Part shown: positions 32,782 to 42,221 of the stretch, piece after piece
How positions within the stretch are numbered: the first letter of the stretch is position 1
How the letters are laid out: each line of letters starts with the position of its first letter
DNA from: Candidatus Promineifilum breve
Lineage (GTDB): Bacteria > Chloroflexota > Anaerolineae > Promineifilales > Promineifilaceae
NCBI RefSeq assembly: GCF_900066015.1
Contig: NZ_LN890655.1
Span: 3,884,726 to 3,948,725 of the forward strand
Length of the DNA: 64,000 nt
Direction: 5' to 3'
Translations under genes and position numbers: made by a program
The notes under the pieces: generated by a model
What the model saw: only the letters and a program-made list of their open reading frames with translations
Database searches by the model: none
What the model was told of the DNA's origin: nothing

Positions 32782-34232
32782 TGGCCCTATTCCAGGAAAT
32801 CGATCCGCTGACCTTTGCCGGGGGACGCATCGTCGCCATCGAGCCGGGCAGCGTGGCCGACGCGCTTGAGCTGCGGCCGGGCGACGAACTGATCGCCATC
32901 AACGATCAGGCGGTCGAGGACATCATCGACGTGCAGTTCTATGCGGCCGAGGAAGAGCTGGATATCCTCATCCGGCGCGAGGGGGAGCTACTGCTCTTCG
33001 AGGCCGAGCGCGATTATGACCAGGCGCTCGGTTTGATCTTCGCCCACCCGACGTTCGACATCGACATCCGCCGCTGCAACAATTTGTGCGAATTCTGTTT
33101 CGTGCTCCAGATGGGGCCGAAGTTCCGCCGTACCCTCTACGTCAAGGACGACGATTACCGCTACTCCTTCCTGTTCGGCCATTACGTCACGTTGACCAAT
33201 CTGAGCGACCACGACTGGCAGCGCATCGAGATGATGCGCCTGTCGCCGCTCTACGTCTCCGTCCACGTCACCGATACGGAGCAGCGCCGCCGCTTTCTGC
33301 GCAACGCCGACGCGCTGGACATCATGGAGCAGTTGCGCTGGCTGGCCGAGCGGAACATCGAGGTGCACGCCCAACTGGTCATCGTGCCGGGCGTCAACGA
33401 TGGCGACTGGCTGGCCCGGTCGATCCGTGAGTTGGCGAGCCTGTGGCCGGGCGACGAGGGCGGCGGCGGCGTGCTGTCGGTCAGTGTCGTGCCGGTCGGC
33501 CTGACGCGCCACCACAAGTACGGCATGCGGCCCCACACCCCGGAAGAGGCCGCGGCCACGCTCGATTTCGTCACGGCGCTGCAAGCCGACTATCAGGCCC
33601 GCTTCGGCATCCGTTTTGTCTATCTGACCGATGAGTGGTATCTGGTGACCGGCCGCGAGGTTCCGCCGCTGGCGGATTATGACGGCCATGAACTGCACGA
33701 GAATGGCCTGGGCATGGTGCGCGCCTTTCTGGACGATTGGGCCGACGTGGGCGAGGAGATCGGCCACGCGGCGACGCTGCCCGCGCCGCGTGACCTGACG
33801 CTGGTGACGGCGGCGCTCTTTGCCCCGACGCTGCGCGAGAAGGCGGCCGAGTTCGCCCGGCTAACCGGCTGCGCGGTGACGGTGCGCGCCATCCGCAACG
33901 AGCGGTTGGGCGAGACGATCACCGTGGCCGGGCTGCTCAATGCCGCCGACGTGGTCGACCAGTTGCGGGCTGAGGGGTTTGGCGACCTGATCGTCTTGCC
34001 GCGCGTCATGTTCGATCACCCCGACACGATCTCGCTGGACAATATCGCCCCGCAGGATGTGGCGAACCAACTGGGGCGGCCGGTGGCCTTGGCCGATTCG
34101 CTGGGCGACGTGTGGGACGCGCTGCTGGGCCAGTCGAAATTGCTGTTCCAACCGGGCCAAAAGCCGCCGGCCTCGATTGACCTGAAGGTATTGGGCGACA
34201 GCGCCAACGGCTCGGCGGCCCATTTTTCCTGA
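32781..34232 (+). CDS. Radical SAM-type iron-sulfur protein with PDZ domain (DUF512/TIGR03279 family)
   Basis: 483 residues. A PDZ-like domain (about 10-75, GRIVAIEPGSVADALELRPGDELIAINDQAV) is followed by RRCNNLCEFCFVLQM, a CxxxCxxC iron-sulfur motif near residue 96-103. GPKFRRTLYVKDDDYRYSFLFGHYVTLTNL comes next, then a barrel and the C-terminal DUF512 region (FGIRFVYLTDEWYLVTGREVP, GLLNAADVVDQLRAEG). The family is conserved in cyanobacteria, Firmicutes and Chloroflexota; its reaction is unknown. Direct overlap with cmk suggests shared translation. Confidence 0.88.
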   Translation: MALFQEIDPLTFAGGRIVAIEPGSVADALELRPGDELIAINDQAVEDIIDVQFYAAEEELDILIRREGELLLFEAERDYDQALGLIFAHPTFDIDIRRCNNLCEFCFVLQMGPKFRRTLYVKDDDYRYSFLFGHYVTLTNLSDHDWQRIEMMRLSPLYVSVHVTDTEQRRRFLRNADALDIMEQLRWLAERNIEVHAQLVIVPGVNDGDWLARSIRELASLWPGDEGGGGVLSVSVVPVGLTRHHKYGMRPHTPEEAAATLDFVTALQADYQARFGIRFVYLTDEWYLVTGREVPPLADYDGHELHENGLGMVRAFLDDWADVGEEIGHAATLPAPRDLTLVTAALFAPTLREKAAEFARLTGCAVTVRAIRNERLGETITVAGLLNAADVVDQLRAEGFGDLIVLPRVMFDHPDTISLDNIAPQDVANQLGRPVALADSLGDVWDALLGQSKLLFQPGQKPPASIDLKVLGDSANGSAAHFS

Positions 34233-34247
34233 CCGCTACTCAATCGT

Positions 34248-36011
34248 ATGGGCGAATTCGCGATCCACAGCCACAAGCCGGCCAACCACCGCTCGCCGGG
34301 GCGCTGGCTGCTGTCCCATCTGGCGCGCCATTGGCTGCTGTTTGTCATCATGGTCATCGGCGCTTTCGGCAACGCGGCGCTGGCGGCGGCCATGCCCATC
34401 CTGATCGGCCTGGCCTTCAACGCGGCGCTGGCCGAGCCGCCCAATCTGGACACGATTGGGCTGGCGGCGTTGGGCGTCCTCGCCAGCCAGGTCATCCGCG
34501 CCTTCCTGCAACTCGGCCGCAACTTCGCCAGTTCGGTCATGGGCGAGCGGCTGGAGCGCGACACCCGCCAGGAGCTGTACATCAGTCTGCTGGGCAAGAG
34601 CATGACCTTCCACGATTTGCAGCCCGTCGGCGACACGATGGCCCGCGCCACCAACGACGTGCGCGAGTTGAACCTGATGATGAATCCGGGCATCAATCTG
34701 GTCGTCGGCTCGGCCAATTTTCTGGTCATGCCGCTGCTGCTGGCCCCGCGCTATCACTGGCAACTGATCGCCGCCCCGCTGTTCTTCGTCGTCGGCTACG
34801 TGCTGTCCCTGATCCGCTACATGAACGTGCTGTCCCACATCGCCGACCGGGTGCGCCTATCGTTCGGCGCGCTCAATGCCCGGCTGGCCGAGGCCATCGA
34901 CGGTATTGAGATGGTCAAATCGACGGCCCAGGAGACGGCCGAAGTCGGCCGCTTCGAGCGCAACGCTCGCGCCTACCGCGACGCGACCGTGGCCCAGGGG
35001 CGCGAGGAAGCCAAATTCCTGCCGCTGCTGCTGCTGGGGCTGACCGAAGGCATCGGCTTCACCCATGCCCTGCTGCTGCTGCGCGCCGGGCAAATCCAGG
35101 TCGGCGACGTGGTGGCCTACATGGGTCTGCTCGCCCTGTTCGGCTTTCCAACGTTTATCTCCTTGATGGCCTACTCGCGGGTCTCCCTCGGCGTGGCCGG
35201 GGCGCGGCGCATTCTGGAACTGATCAACACCGAAACCGACCTGGACGAGAACCCCGAGGGCTTCGCGGGCACGATTGCCGGCGAAGTCCGATTCGAGAAT
35301 ATCTCCTTTGGCTACGTGCCCGGCGTTGATACTCTGGGCCAGATCGATTTCACCGTGCGGCCGGGGCAGACCGTGGCGATCGTCGGCCAGACCGGGGCCG
35401 GCAAAAGCACCCTGACCAAGCTCATCAACCGCACCTACGACGCGCGCGAGGGCCGGGTGCTGGTCGATGGCGTGGACGTGCGCGACTGGAGCCTGGCCGC
35501 CCTGCGCCGCCAAATCTCGATCATCGAGCAGGACATCTTCCTCTTCTCGCGCACCATCGGCGAGAACATCGCCTTCGGCGCGCCGGAAGCCACGCGGGAG
35601 CAGATCGAGGCCGCCGCCCACGCCGCCCAGGCCCACGACTTCATTATGAGCTTCGAGGATGGGTATGAGACGGTCGTCGGCGAGCGCGGCGTCACCTTGT
35701 CCGGCGGCCAGCGCCAGCGCATCGCCCTGGCCCGCGCCTTTCTCACCAACCCGCGCATTCTCATCCTCGACGATTCGACCAGCGCCGTCGATAGCGCCAC
35801 CGAGGATCAGATTCAGCGGGCCATCCGCCACGCCGCCGAAAATCGCACCACTTTTCTCATCACCCATCGCCTGTCACAGATTCGCTGGGCCGATCTGGTG
35901 GTGGTGCTGCGCAAGGGGCGGCTGGAGGCCATCGGCGACCATGCCACATTGATGGCCGCCTCGCCCGCCTACCGGCTCATTTTCGAGCAGTACGAAGCGT
36001 TGGAGGGGTAG
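34248..36011 (+). CDS. ABC transporter, fused membrane and ATPase domains
   Basis: 587 residues: six transmembrane helices (about 25-320) and a C-terminal ATPase. Walker [10 protein letters not shown], signature [16 protein letters not shown], Walker [14 protein letters not shown]-loop ITHRLSQI. As in the 17253 gene, the residue after the Walker B Asp is Asp, not the catalytic Glu, but the H-loop His is kept. No second half-transporter is adjacent, so it either forms a homodimer with two Asp sites or pairs with a distant partner. It starts 15 bases after the radical SAM gene. Confidence 0.9.
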   Translation: MGEFAIHSHKPANHRSPGRWLLSHLARHWLLFVIMVIGAFGNAALAAAMPILIGLAFNAALAEPPNLDTIGLAALGVLASQVIRAFLQLGRNFASSVMGERLERDTRQELYISLLGKSMTFHDLQPVGDTMARATNDVRELNLMMNPGINLVVGSANFLVMPLLLAPRYHWQLIAAPLFFVVGYVLSLIRYMNVLSHIADRVRLSFGALNARLAEAIDGIEMVKSTAQETAEVGRFERNARAYRDATVAQGREEAKFLPLLLLGLTEGIGFTHALLLLRAGQIQVGDVVAYMGLLALFGFPTFISLMAYSRVSLGVAGARRILELINTETDLDENPEGFAGTIAGEVRFENISFGYVPGVDTLGQIDFTVRPGQTVAIVGQTGAGKSTLTKLINRTYDAREGRVLVDGVDVRDWSLAALRRQISIIEQDIFLFSRTIGENIAFGAPEATREQIEAAAHAAQAHDFIMSFEDGYETVVGERGVTLSGGQRQRIALARAFLTNPRILILDDSTSAVDSATEDQIQRAIRHAAENRTTFLITHRLSQIRWADLVVVLRKGRLEAIGDHATLMAASPAYRLIFEQYEALEG

Positions 36012-36012
36012 C

Positions 36013-36273
36013 ATGGGGCCGCTGGTCTATTATTGTCGCTGGCGTGGGGCAAAATTGCGGTTGCGCGGCCGGGCCGAGGGCGTCACCTGGGGCCAACTGA
36101 TCGTCGCCGGCGATTCCGGCGAGCGTGTCGAGGAGTTCCGCTTCGACCTGACGACGTGGGCGCTTACCCTGGATGACGGGACGGGGCCGCACACCATCCA
36201 ACTGGACGAACTGGGGGTTGTGATTGCCCCCGCCGGGGCGCCGCCTACGACCAGCTCTGACGTTGGGCCTTGA
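36013..36273 (+). CDS. Small hypothetical protein
   Basis: 86 residues, starting 1 base after the ABC transporter stop, so very likely translated with it. The sequence looks beta-rich (LVYYCRWRGAKLRLRGRAEG, RVEEFRFDLTTWALTLDDGTGPHTIQLDELGVVI). No known family. The end overlaps the convergent relA gene by 29 bases. Confidence 0.6.
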   Translation: MGPLVYYCRWRGAKLRLRGRAEGVTWGQLIVAGDSGERVEEFRFDLTTWALTLDDGTGPHTIQLDELGVVIAPAGAPPTTSSDVGP

Positions 36274-38539
36274 TCACCTTGGGCAGATTCTCCAGCTTAG
36301 CCAACAGCCAGTTGAGTTGGGTAATGTCGGCTACTTCGGCGATGAGGTAGACCTTCATAATATTGTCGGTCGTCACCAGCTTGGTCTTGGGCACGTTGAT
36401 CTGCTGGCCGCGCAGGGTCGAGACCAGGTCTTCGATCAGCCCGCCGCGCCGGTAGGCAGTGACGATGATCGGGATGGGGTACTTCTCGCCGCCCGTGCCC
36501 CATTCGACCTCGATCAGCCGCTCCTTGTCGGTGATGCCCTTCAACTGATCGCACGATTGGGCATGGATGGTGACCCCCTGGCCGCGGGTGATGTAGCCGA
36601 TGATCGGCTCCGGCGCGATGGGATGGCAGCAGGCGGCCAGGCGCGTGTGCAAGCCTTCCATGCCGCGCACGGTCACCCCCTTGCGCTTGGACGTGGGCGG
36701 CCGGAAGAGTGGCCGCAGATCCTCATCCTCGGCCCGCAACGCCTGCTGCATGACCGCTATCGCCCCGGTGATCTGGACGGTGTGAATATCTCCAAAGCCG
36801 ACCTTGGATAGAAATTCGTCGATGACCTCGTATTTCAGCGCGTGGGCGATGTCCTCGACGGTGAACAGTTCCAGAAGACCCAGCCGCTTCAATTCGCGTT
36901 CGATCACCTCGCGCCCCTGGGCGATATTTTGCTCGCGCTCCTGCTGGCGGAACCATTGGCGGATTTTGCTGCGCGTGCGGGCGCTGCCGCTATAGCCCAG
37001 GCTAGGGTTCATCCAGTCGCGGTTGGGCTTGCCCCGTTTGCCCTTGATGATTTCGACCTTGTCGCCCGACTGCAACTGATAATCGAGGCTGGTCAATTTG
37101 CCGTTGACGCGTGCCCCGCTGCACAGGTGGCCGAGATCGGTGTGAATCTGGTAGGCGAAGTCGATGGGCGTCGAGCCGGCGGGCAGATCAACGATCTGGC
37201 CCGTGGGCGTGTAGACGTGGATGCGCTCCTCCAGCTTCGACATGTCGAGGACGCCGGCCTCGTCCTCATCCTCTTGCAGCGTGACCAGCAGTTCGCGCAG
37301 GTTTTGGATCTGCCGCTGCGATGAGGAACTGACCTGCGTGTCCTGCTCCTTATAGAGCCAGTGGGCGGCCACGCCGCGCTCGGCTTCTTCGTGCATCCGC
37401 TGGGTGCGGATTTGCACTTCGAGCTTTTGGCCCGTCTCCGAATCGATGACGGCGGTGTGCAAGGACTTGTAGCCGTTGGCCTTCGGCGAGCCGATGTAGT
37501 CGTCGAACTCGCCGCGCATCGGCTGCCACAAGCTGTGCACCGCGCCCAATACCTGATAGCACAGATCGCGTTCGTTGTCTTCGCGCTCTTTGCGCGCCTT
37601 GGCGTTCAGCTTCTTATCCTTGCTAATCGCCTTCGGGGCGGCATCTTCGGCGGCCGGTTCGGGCGTTTCGATGATGACCCGCAGGGCCTGGATGTCGTAG
37701 ATTTGGGTGAAGTCCAGTTCCTTGCGCTTCATCTTGCGGTAGATGGAGTAGAGGTGCTTCGGCCGTCCCGTGACGGTTGCTTTCAGGCCCATATCGCGCA
37801 GCCGTTTGCGCAGGCGCGTGGCCGCCCGTTCCACCTTGAGCGCCCGCACCTCCCGCTTTTCGTCCAGCGCGCGGGCGATTTCGCGATATTTCTCCGGCTC
37901 CAGGTAGCGAAACGCCAAATCCTCCAGTTGCGATTTCAGATGCCAGATGCCCAGCCGGTTGGCGATGGGGGCGTAGATGTACATGGCCTCATAGGCCACC
38001 TGGCGCTGCAAATCGAGGGGCATATTGGCCGCCCGGCGCAAATCCTGAAGCGAATCGACCATGCGAATCAGGATGACGCGAATATCGCCCTCGATGATCG
38101 ACAACAGCGCGCGGCGAATGGCCTCCAGCGTGTCGCGATCCTGTCTCTCGTCGGTGTTATCGGGGGCCGCTTGCCGGTTGCGTCCGGCTTGCTTGGAGTA
38201 ATCGTCCAGGGTTTTGACGCCCCGGATCAGCGCGGCCACTTCGCGGCCGAAGTGCTTGATGAGCGCGCCATCGGTCACCTTAAACTGAGGCAGCAGTGTA
38301 TCGTGCAGCAGGGTAGCGATGACCGTGTCGGTATCCACGATGCCCAATTCGGACAGGGCGCCGACCACGTTGCGCCCATGCTCGACGTAGGTTTCGCCGG
38401 ACGGGCGGCGCTCGTCGCCGTAGGTTGTCAGGGCGAACTGGAGCGCGGGCACAAGGCGAGCGCGGTCGCTCTCGTTATCCAGTTCGCGCGGCAACCCTTT
38501 CAGCAGGTCGGCCACCGCGGGTTCAATAGCCTGAATCAT
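36245..38539 (-). CDS. relA: RelA/SpoT family (p)ppGpp synthetase with degenerate hydrolase
   Basis: 764 residues from ATG 38539; the frame extends to 38623 but crosses a hairpin. Domains: HD hydrolase (about 45-200), synthetase (about 230-370), TGS (about 450-510, IHVYTPTGQIVDLPAGSTPIDFAYQIH), a helical/zinc-finger region (AACCHPIAPEPIIGYITRGQGVTIH) and ACT (about 690-764). Synthetase residues look intact (GRPKHLYSIYRKMK, IYDIQALRVI, NGYKSLHTAVI, LEVQIRTQRMHEEAE). In the hydrolase, HDxxED reads HDTLLP and the DRLHN loop reads DSLQD, so ppGpp breakdown is probably weak or absent. It ends the iscS-mnmA transcript strand. Confidence 0.93.
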   Translation of the reverse strand: MIQAIEPAVADLLKGLPRELDNESDRARLVPALQFALTTYGDERRPSGETYVEHGRNVVGALSELGIVDTDTVIATLLHDTLLPQFKVTDGALIKHFGREVAALIRGVKTLDDYSKQAGRNRQAAPDNTDERQDRDTLEAIRRALLSIIEGDIRVILIRMVDSLQDLRRAANMPLDLQRQVAYEAMYIYAPIANRLGIWHLKSQLEDLAFRYLEPEKYREIARALDEKREVRALKVERAATRLRKRLRDMGLKATVTGRPKHLYSIYRKMKRKELDFTQIYDIQALRVIIETPEPAAEDAAPKAISKDKKLNAKARKEREDNERDLCYQVLGAVHSLWQPMRGEFDDYIGSPKANGYKSLHTAVIDSETGQKLEVQIRTQRMHEEAERGVAAHWLYKEQDTQVSSSSQRQIQNLRELLVTLQEDEDEAGVLDMSKLEERIHVYTPTGQIVDLPAGSTPIDFAYQIHTDLGHLCSGARVNGKLTSLDYQLQSGDKVEIIKGKRGKPNRDWMNPSLGYSGSARTRSKIRQWFRQQEREQNIAQGREVIERELKRLGLLELFTVEDIAHALKYEVIDEFLSKVGFGDIHTVQITGAIAVMQQALRAEDEDLRPLFRPPTSKRKGVTVRGMEGLHTRLAACCHPIAPEPIIGYITRGQGVTIHAQSCDQLKGITDKERLIEVEWGTGGEKYPIPIIVTAYRRGGLIEDLVSTLRGQQINVPKTKLVTTDNIMKVYLIAEVADITQLNWLLAKLENLPKVIKAQRQSWS

Positions 38540-38599
38540 GAGACATATAGAGGCATTCCGCGCGCCTAGGGCCACGGAAGCCGATTTCATATTTGTCCC

Positions 38600-38621
38600 G
38601 CGGGCCGGGCCTCCGGCCCGC
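38600..38621. repeat. GC-rich hairpin upstream of relA
   Basis: GCGGGCCGG (38600-38608) pairs with CCGGCCCGC (38613-38621) around a 4-base loop. No T-run follows, so it is not a standard terminator. It lies between the YtxH-like gene and the preferred relA ATG. Confidence 0.6.
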
Positions 38622-38709
38622 ACGGGATTATGATTGATAAAAGAAAATGCCGCTCAGCTGCGGCTAAGGCGCTGAATGGTGCGACCAGTCCGGGGGCTAA
38701 TCGGAACGG

Positions 38710-39048
38710 TTAGCCCAGGTCCGGCGCAGCGCCGTTGTTCAGGTTCTCGGCGGCCTGTTCGACCTGATCCTTGCCCGCGTCCAGTACGATGCGTACCTGA
38801 TCCTGTACCTGCTCGGTCAACTGTTGGGCGCGGTCGCGGGTGTCGGCGATGATCGCGCCGGCCTTGTCGCGGTATTCGCGCGCTTGCGTATCGGCCGTAT
38901 GCCGTAGATCACTGCTCATGTCCACGATTTGTTGGCGGGTGGCCGGGCCGGATTGGGGGGCCAGAATAAGGGCCGTGGCCGCTCCCACCAGCGCCCCGAT
39001 GACAAAACCAGCCAGGAAAGCGCCGAAGTCATTATCGCGATTGTCCAT
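38710..39048 (-). CDS. YtxH-like membrane protein
   Basis: 112 residues. The N-terminus NDFGAFLAGFVIGALVGAATALILAPQSG is the glycine-rich membrane segment of YtxH-domain proteins, followed by a charged helix (TADTQAREYRDKAGAIIADTRDRAQQLTEQVQDQVR) likely to form a coiled coil. Related proteins are general-stress proteins in Bacillus. It lies 16 bases after a YtxG-like gene on the same strand, mirroring the ytxG-ytxH pair. GGAGAAACGA precedes the ATG. Confidence 0.85.
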   Translation of the reverse strand: MDNRDNDFGAFLAGFVIGALVGAATALILAPQSGPATRQQIVDMSSDLRHTADTQAREYRDKAGAIIADTRDRAQQLTEQVQDQVRIVLDAGKDQVEQAAENLNNGAAPDLG

Positions 39049-39064
39049 TTCGTTTCTCCTTAAG

Positions 39065-39529
39065 TTATTTGCCCAGGTTGCGGCGGGGATCGCCGAAGAG
39101 GGTGGCGACGCCGCGACGCAGGCCGGCCGCGTAGCTACTGGCCTTGGTCATCGGCCGGACAACATTCTCGCTCATAAATACGGTCGTGCCGCGAATGGTG
39201 CCCAGCGTGTCGTTGGTCTTGAGCAAGATAGGCTTCAGTTCAAACTCAAGCATATTGATGAGCCGGATAATGCTGATTAGCAGCAATATCAGCACGATCC
39301 CCGATAGGCACGACATCAAGCCCAGGGCGATGATGAAGATGTCGCGCACGATGAGGATCGTCTCGGCATAATTGATCGCCAGATAGACGAGCAGAGCCAC
39401 GGACAGGGCGGCGACCACCAGCGTCACAACGACACCGATGACGACGTAGACGGGTCGAATCAGCGGTTCGCGGTTCGCGGCCGGTTCCGGTAGCCCCGGC
39501 GAGACGGGCATGGGTAAATCATTCATCAT
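39065..39529 (-). CDS. YtxG/DUF948-like membrane protein
   Basis: 154 residues with two hydrophobic helices (about 25-52 and 65-90; LIRPVYVVIGVVVTLVVAALSVALLVYLAINY and FIIALGLMSCLSGIVLILLLISIIRLI). The C-terminal part is amphipathic (LKPILLKTNDTLGTIRGTTVFMSENVVRPMTKASSYAAGLRRG), as in DUF948 proteins. The start is one of two adjacent ATGs. Pairing with the YtxH-like gene supports the assignment, which rests mainly on context. Confidence 0.7.
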   Translation of the reverse strand: MMNDLPMPVSPGLPEPAANREPLIRPVYVVIGVVVTLVVAALSVALLVYLAINYAETILIVRDIFIIALGLMSCLSGIVLILLLISIIRLINMLEFELKPILLKTNDTLGTIRGTTVFMSENVVRPMTKASSYAAGLRRGVATLFGDPRRNLGK

Positions 39530-39571
39530 ATAAACCCCAACAAGGAAGTATAGCAGGAATGGCCGTCGCTC

Positions 39572-39856
39572 TCAACGTGGGTTGCTGTCCTGCCCCACCA
39601 GCCACCAGGCGGCGAACAACATCAACCAGGCCCCCAGGGTGGCGCTCAGTAGATGGATTTTCCCTAATTTCAATATCTCAAAATTCAGGAAGTCGCCGGC
39701 GAACTGGCCGATGAAAAACCCCAGCCAGGCCGCGGCCAGGAAGAGGATGAGCCGTTTGATCGTGCCGCCGAAGACGAGATGAAACACCGCGCCATAAATA
39801 GTCGCTAACAGGAAGCCCAACACCAGGGCCGAGGCGGAACCGGGGATGGCGATCAT
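39572..39856 (-). CDS. Small membrane protein, three transmembrane helices
   Basis: 94 residues with hydrophobic segments at about 8-30, 36-54 and 68-88. The ATG overlaps the mnmA stop by 4 bases (ATGA), so it is translated with mnmA. I do not recognise a family. A link to the tRNA-thiolation genes before it is not supported by anything beyond the overlap. Confidence 0.7.
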   Translation of the reverse strand: MIAIPGSASALVLGFLLATIYGAVFHLVFGGTIKRLILFLAAAWLGFFIGQFAGDFLNFEILKLGKIHLLSATLGAWLMLFAAWWLVGQDSNPR

Positions 39857-41013
39857 GCGGGCATCACCTCCGGCATGGGTTGCGCTTCGCCCACTCCCGG
39901 CGTGGCGACGGCCCCGATTGTCCCGCCGCCGAGGCAGACGTCGCCGTCGTAGAACACGGCCGCCTGGCCCGGCGTCGCGCCCACGACCGGCGTGGCGAAG
40001 GCGACGTGGGCTTCGCCGTTGGGCAGGGGGGTGACGATGGCGGCGGTGGGCGTGGCCTTGTAGCGGATCTTCACCTGCGCCGGAATGGGTTGGGCCGGCG
40101 GGCCGCCGGCGATCCAGTTGACGTGGTGGGCTGTCAGCGCGGGCGCGCCTAAGGCTTCGCGCGGGCCGACGATGAGGGCGTTGTGGGCCGCGTCCTTATG
40201 CAGGACAAACAGCGGCTCCGGCGTGGCCAACCCCAGCCCTTTGCGCTGGCCGATAGTGTAGAATGGCAGTCCCTCGTGGCGGCCTAATTCGCGGCCGGCG
40301 GCGTCGAGAATCGGGCCGGGTGGCGGCGGCCCGTCGCCGTGCTCGCGCAGGAAGCGCCGGTAATCACCATCGTTCAGGAAGCACAGATCTTGCGACTCCT
40401 GCTTGGCGGCCACGGTCAGGCCGCGCGCCTGGGCCACCGCGCGCACCTCCGTCTTGGTCAGCTCGCCCACCGGGAAGAGGACGCGGGCCAGGTGGGATTG
40501 CTGCAAGACGTGGAGAACGTAAGATTGATCCTTGTTGGCGTCCAGGCCCTGCCGCAAGCGGTAGACGCCGTCGCTTTGGTCGATGCGGGCGTAGTGGCCC
40601 GTCGCCAGATAGTCCGCGCCCAGGGCCATGGCCCGCTCCAGCAGATAGGTGAAGCGGATCTGCCGGTTGCACTCCACGCACGGATTGGGGGTGCGCCCGG
40701 CGGCGTGCTCGTCGATGAAAAACTGGACGATGGAGCGCCGGAAATGATCGCGCACGTCGATGACGTAGAATGGGATGCCCAGTATATCGGCCACGCGGCG
40801 GGCGTCGTTCATCTGGTCGAGCGTGCAGCAGCGGTTGGTGGGCGTCATCGGCCCGCTGCCCGGCTCGCTCCACAGGCGCATCATCAGGCCGATCACGTCG
40901 TAGCCCTGATCGACGAGCAGCGCGGCGGCCACGGAGCTATCGACGCCACCGCTCATGGCGACGACGACGCGCGGCCGGCCGTTGGTGGGGCGGGTGTTGG
41001 GGATAGCGTTCAT
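39853..41013 (-). CDS. mnmA: tRNA-specific 2-thiouridylase MnmA
   Basis: 386 residues from ATG 41013; the open frame runs on to 41346 but that part overlaps the cysteine desulfurase gene. MnmA thiolates U34 of Lys, Glu and Gln tRNAs. Motifs: PP-loop VVVAMSGGVDSSVAAALLV, MRLWSEPG, NPCVECNRQIRF (first catalytic Cys), LATGHYARI, QSYVLHVL, and QDLCFLNDGDYRRFL. The C-terminal beta-barrel ends PGQAAVFYDGDVCLGGGTI. It starts 5 bases after the cysteine desulfurase stop, its likely sulfur source. Confidence 0.96.
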   Translation of the reverse strand: MNAIPNTRPTNGRPRVVVAMSGGVDSSVAAALLVDQGYDVIGLMMRLWSEPGSGPMTPTNRCCTLDQMNDARRVADILGIPFYVIDVRDHFRRSIVQFFIDEHAAGRTPNPCVECNRQIRFTYLLERAMALGADYLATGHYARIDQSDGVYRLRQGLDANKDQSYVLHVLQQSHLARVLFPVGELTKTEVRAVAQARGLTVAAKQESQDLCFLNDGDYRRFLREHGDGPPPPGPILDAAGRELGRHEGLPFYTIGQRKGLGLATPEPLFVLHKDAAHNALIVGPREALGAPALTAHHVNWIAGGPPAQPIPAQVKIRYKATPTAAIVTPLPNGEAHVAFATPVVGATPGQAAVFYDGDVCLGGGTIGAVATPGVGEAQPMPEVMPA

Positions 41014-41018
41014 GCGGG

Positions 41019-42206
41019 TCAGGCCGGTACGGCGACCAGGCCGGTGGCGAGCGCCGTCAGGTCGGCGACAATGGGGGGCAGCACGCGCAATACGGCGTCC
41101 ACGTCGGCGGCCGTATTCTGCCGGCCGAGGGTCAGGCGCAGCCCGCCCGTGGCCCACGCCGGCCCCAGCCCGCAGGCCTGCAACACGGTCGACGGCTTGG
41201 GGTCGCCGCTGCTGCAGGCCGACCCGCTGCCGGCGGCGATGCCGGCCACGTCGAGGTGCATCAGCAAATCGTTGCCGCTCAGGTTGCGGAAGGCGAAGCT
41301 GGCATGGTGGGGCAGTCGCTCGGTCGAGTGGCCGGTGACCACACATTGGCCGGGCAGGGTGGCGGGCAACTCGGCCAGCAGGCGGTCGCGCAACGGCCCG
41401 ACGTGGGCCAGGCGCTCGTCCAGTTCGGCCATCGCCAGCCGCAGCGCTTCGGCCGTGCCGACGATGAGCGGCACGTTGAGCGTGCCGGCCCGCAGGCCGC
41501 GCTCGTGGCCGCCGCCGGTCAGGGCCGGCACCAGGTAGATCTCCGGCCGGGCGATCAGGATGCCGACACCCTTGGGGCCGTAAAACTTATGGGGGGCGAT
41601 GGTCAGCAGGTCAACCGGCTCGTCGCGCAGATTCCAGCGGCGCGTGGCGACCAGTTGCACGGCGTCACTGTGGAAAAGGATGCCGCGGTCGCGGGCCAGC
41701 GCGCCGATCTCCGTCCACGGTTGCAGGCTGCCGATCTCATTGTTGGCGGCCATGATGCTGATTAGCGCTGTATCGGGGCGGATGGCGGCGGCCACGTCGG
41801 CCGGGCGCACGCGGCCGGTTTCGTCCACCGGCACGATGGTCAGATCGAAGCCATAGAGGTCGCGCAGCTGGCGGGCCGTCGCCAGCACGGCGCTGTGCTC
41901 GATGGCGCTGGTGATGAGGTGGTTGCCCCGGCCGGCGGCGCGCGCGGCGGCCATCACCCCGCGCAGGGCCAGGTTATTGCTCTCTGAGCCGCAGCCGGTG
42001 AACAGGACGGCGTCGGCATCCGCGCCCAGCAGGTCGGCCACCATGTCGCGGGCGGCGCGCACGGCGCGCGCGGCAACATACCCCGTCCGGTGGTGTGAAG
42101 ACGGGTTGCCGAATTGTTCGCTCCAGTAGGGGGCCATCGCCGCCAGAACTGCCGGATGTAGCGGCGTCGTCGCGCCATGGTCCAGATAAATTGCATTCGG
42201 TTGCAT
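41019..42206 (-). CDS. iscS: Cysteine desulfurase (IscS/NifS family)
   Basis: 395 residues. A PLP enzyme that moves sulfur from cysteine to a persulfide for MnmA. Motifs: IYLDHGATTPLHPAVLAAM, FTGCGSESNNLALRGVM, EHSAVLATARQL, VMAANNEIGSLQPW-type segment SIMAANNEIGSLQPW, PLP Lys in IAPHKFYGPKGVGIL and the mobile-loop catalytic Cys in GSACSSGDPKPS. It is 15 bases after the histidine kinase gene and 5 bases before mnmA. The short gap and matching chemistry support a dedicated tRNA-thiolation pair. No iscU or sufB is nearby. Confidence 0.95.
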   Translation of the reverse strand: MQPNAIYLDHGATTPLHPAVLAAMAPYWSEQFGNPSSHHRTGYVAARAVRAARDMVADLLGADADAVLFTGCGSESNNLALRGVMAAARAAGRGNHLITSAIEHSAVLATARQLRDLYGFDLTIVPVDETGRVRPADVAAAIRPDTALISIMAANNEIGSLQPWTEIGALARDRGILFHSDAVQLVATRRWNLRDEPVDLLTIAPHKFYGPKGVGILIARPEIYLVPALTGGGHERGLRAGTLNVPLIVGTAEALRLAMAELDERLAHVGPLRDRLLAELPATLPGQCVVTGHSTERLPHHASFAFRNLSGNDLLMHLDVAGIAAGSGSACSSGDPKPSTVLQACGLGPAWATGGLRLTLGRQNTAADVDAVLRVLPPIVADLTALATGLVAVPA

Positions 42207-42221
42207 GGTGTCGTTTGCGGA

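Noticed and set aside
38540-38623. N-terminal extension of relA up to 38623
   Set aside because: The extra 28 codons cross a GC hairpin, are not family-like and have no ribosome site; the ATG at 38539 fits better.
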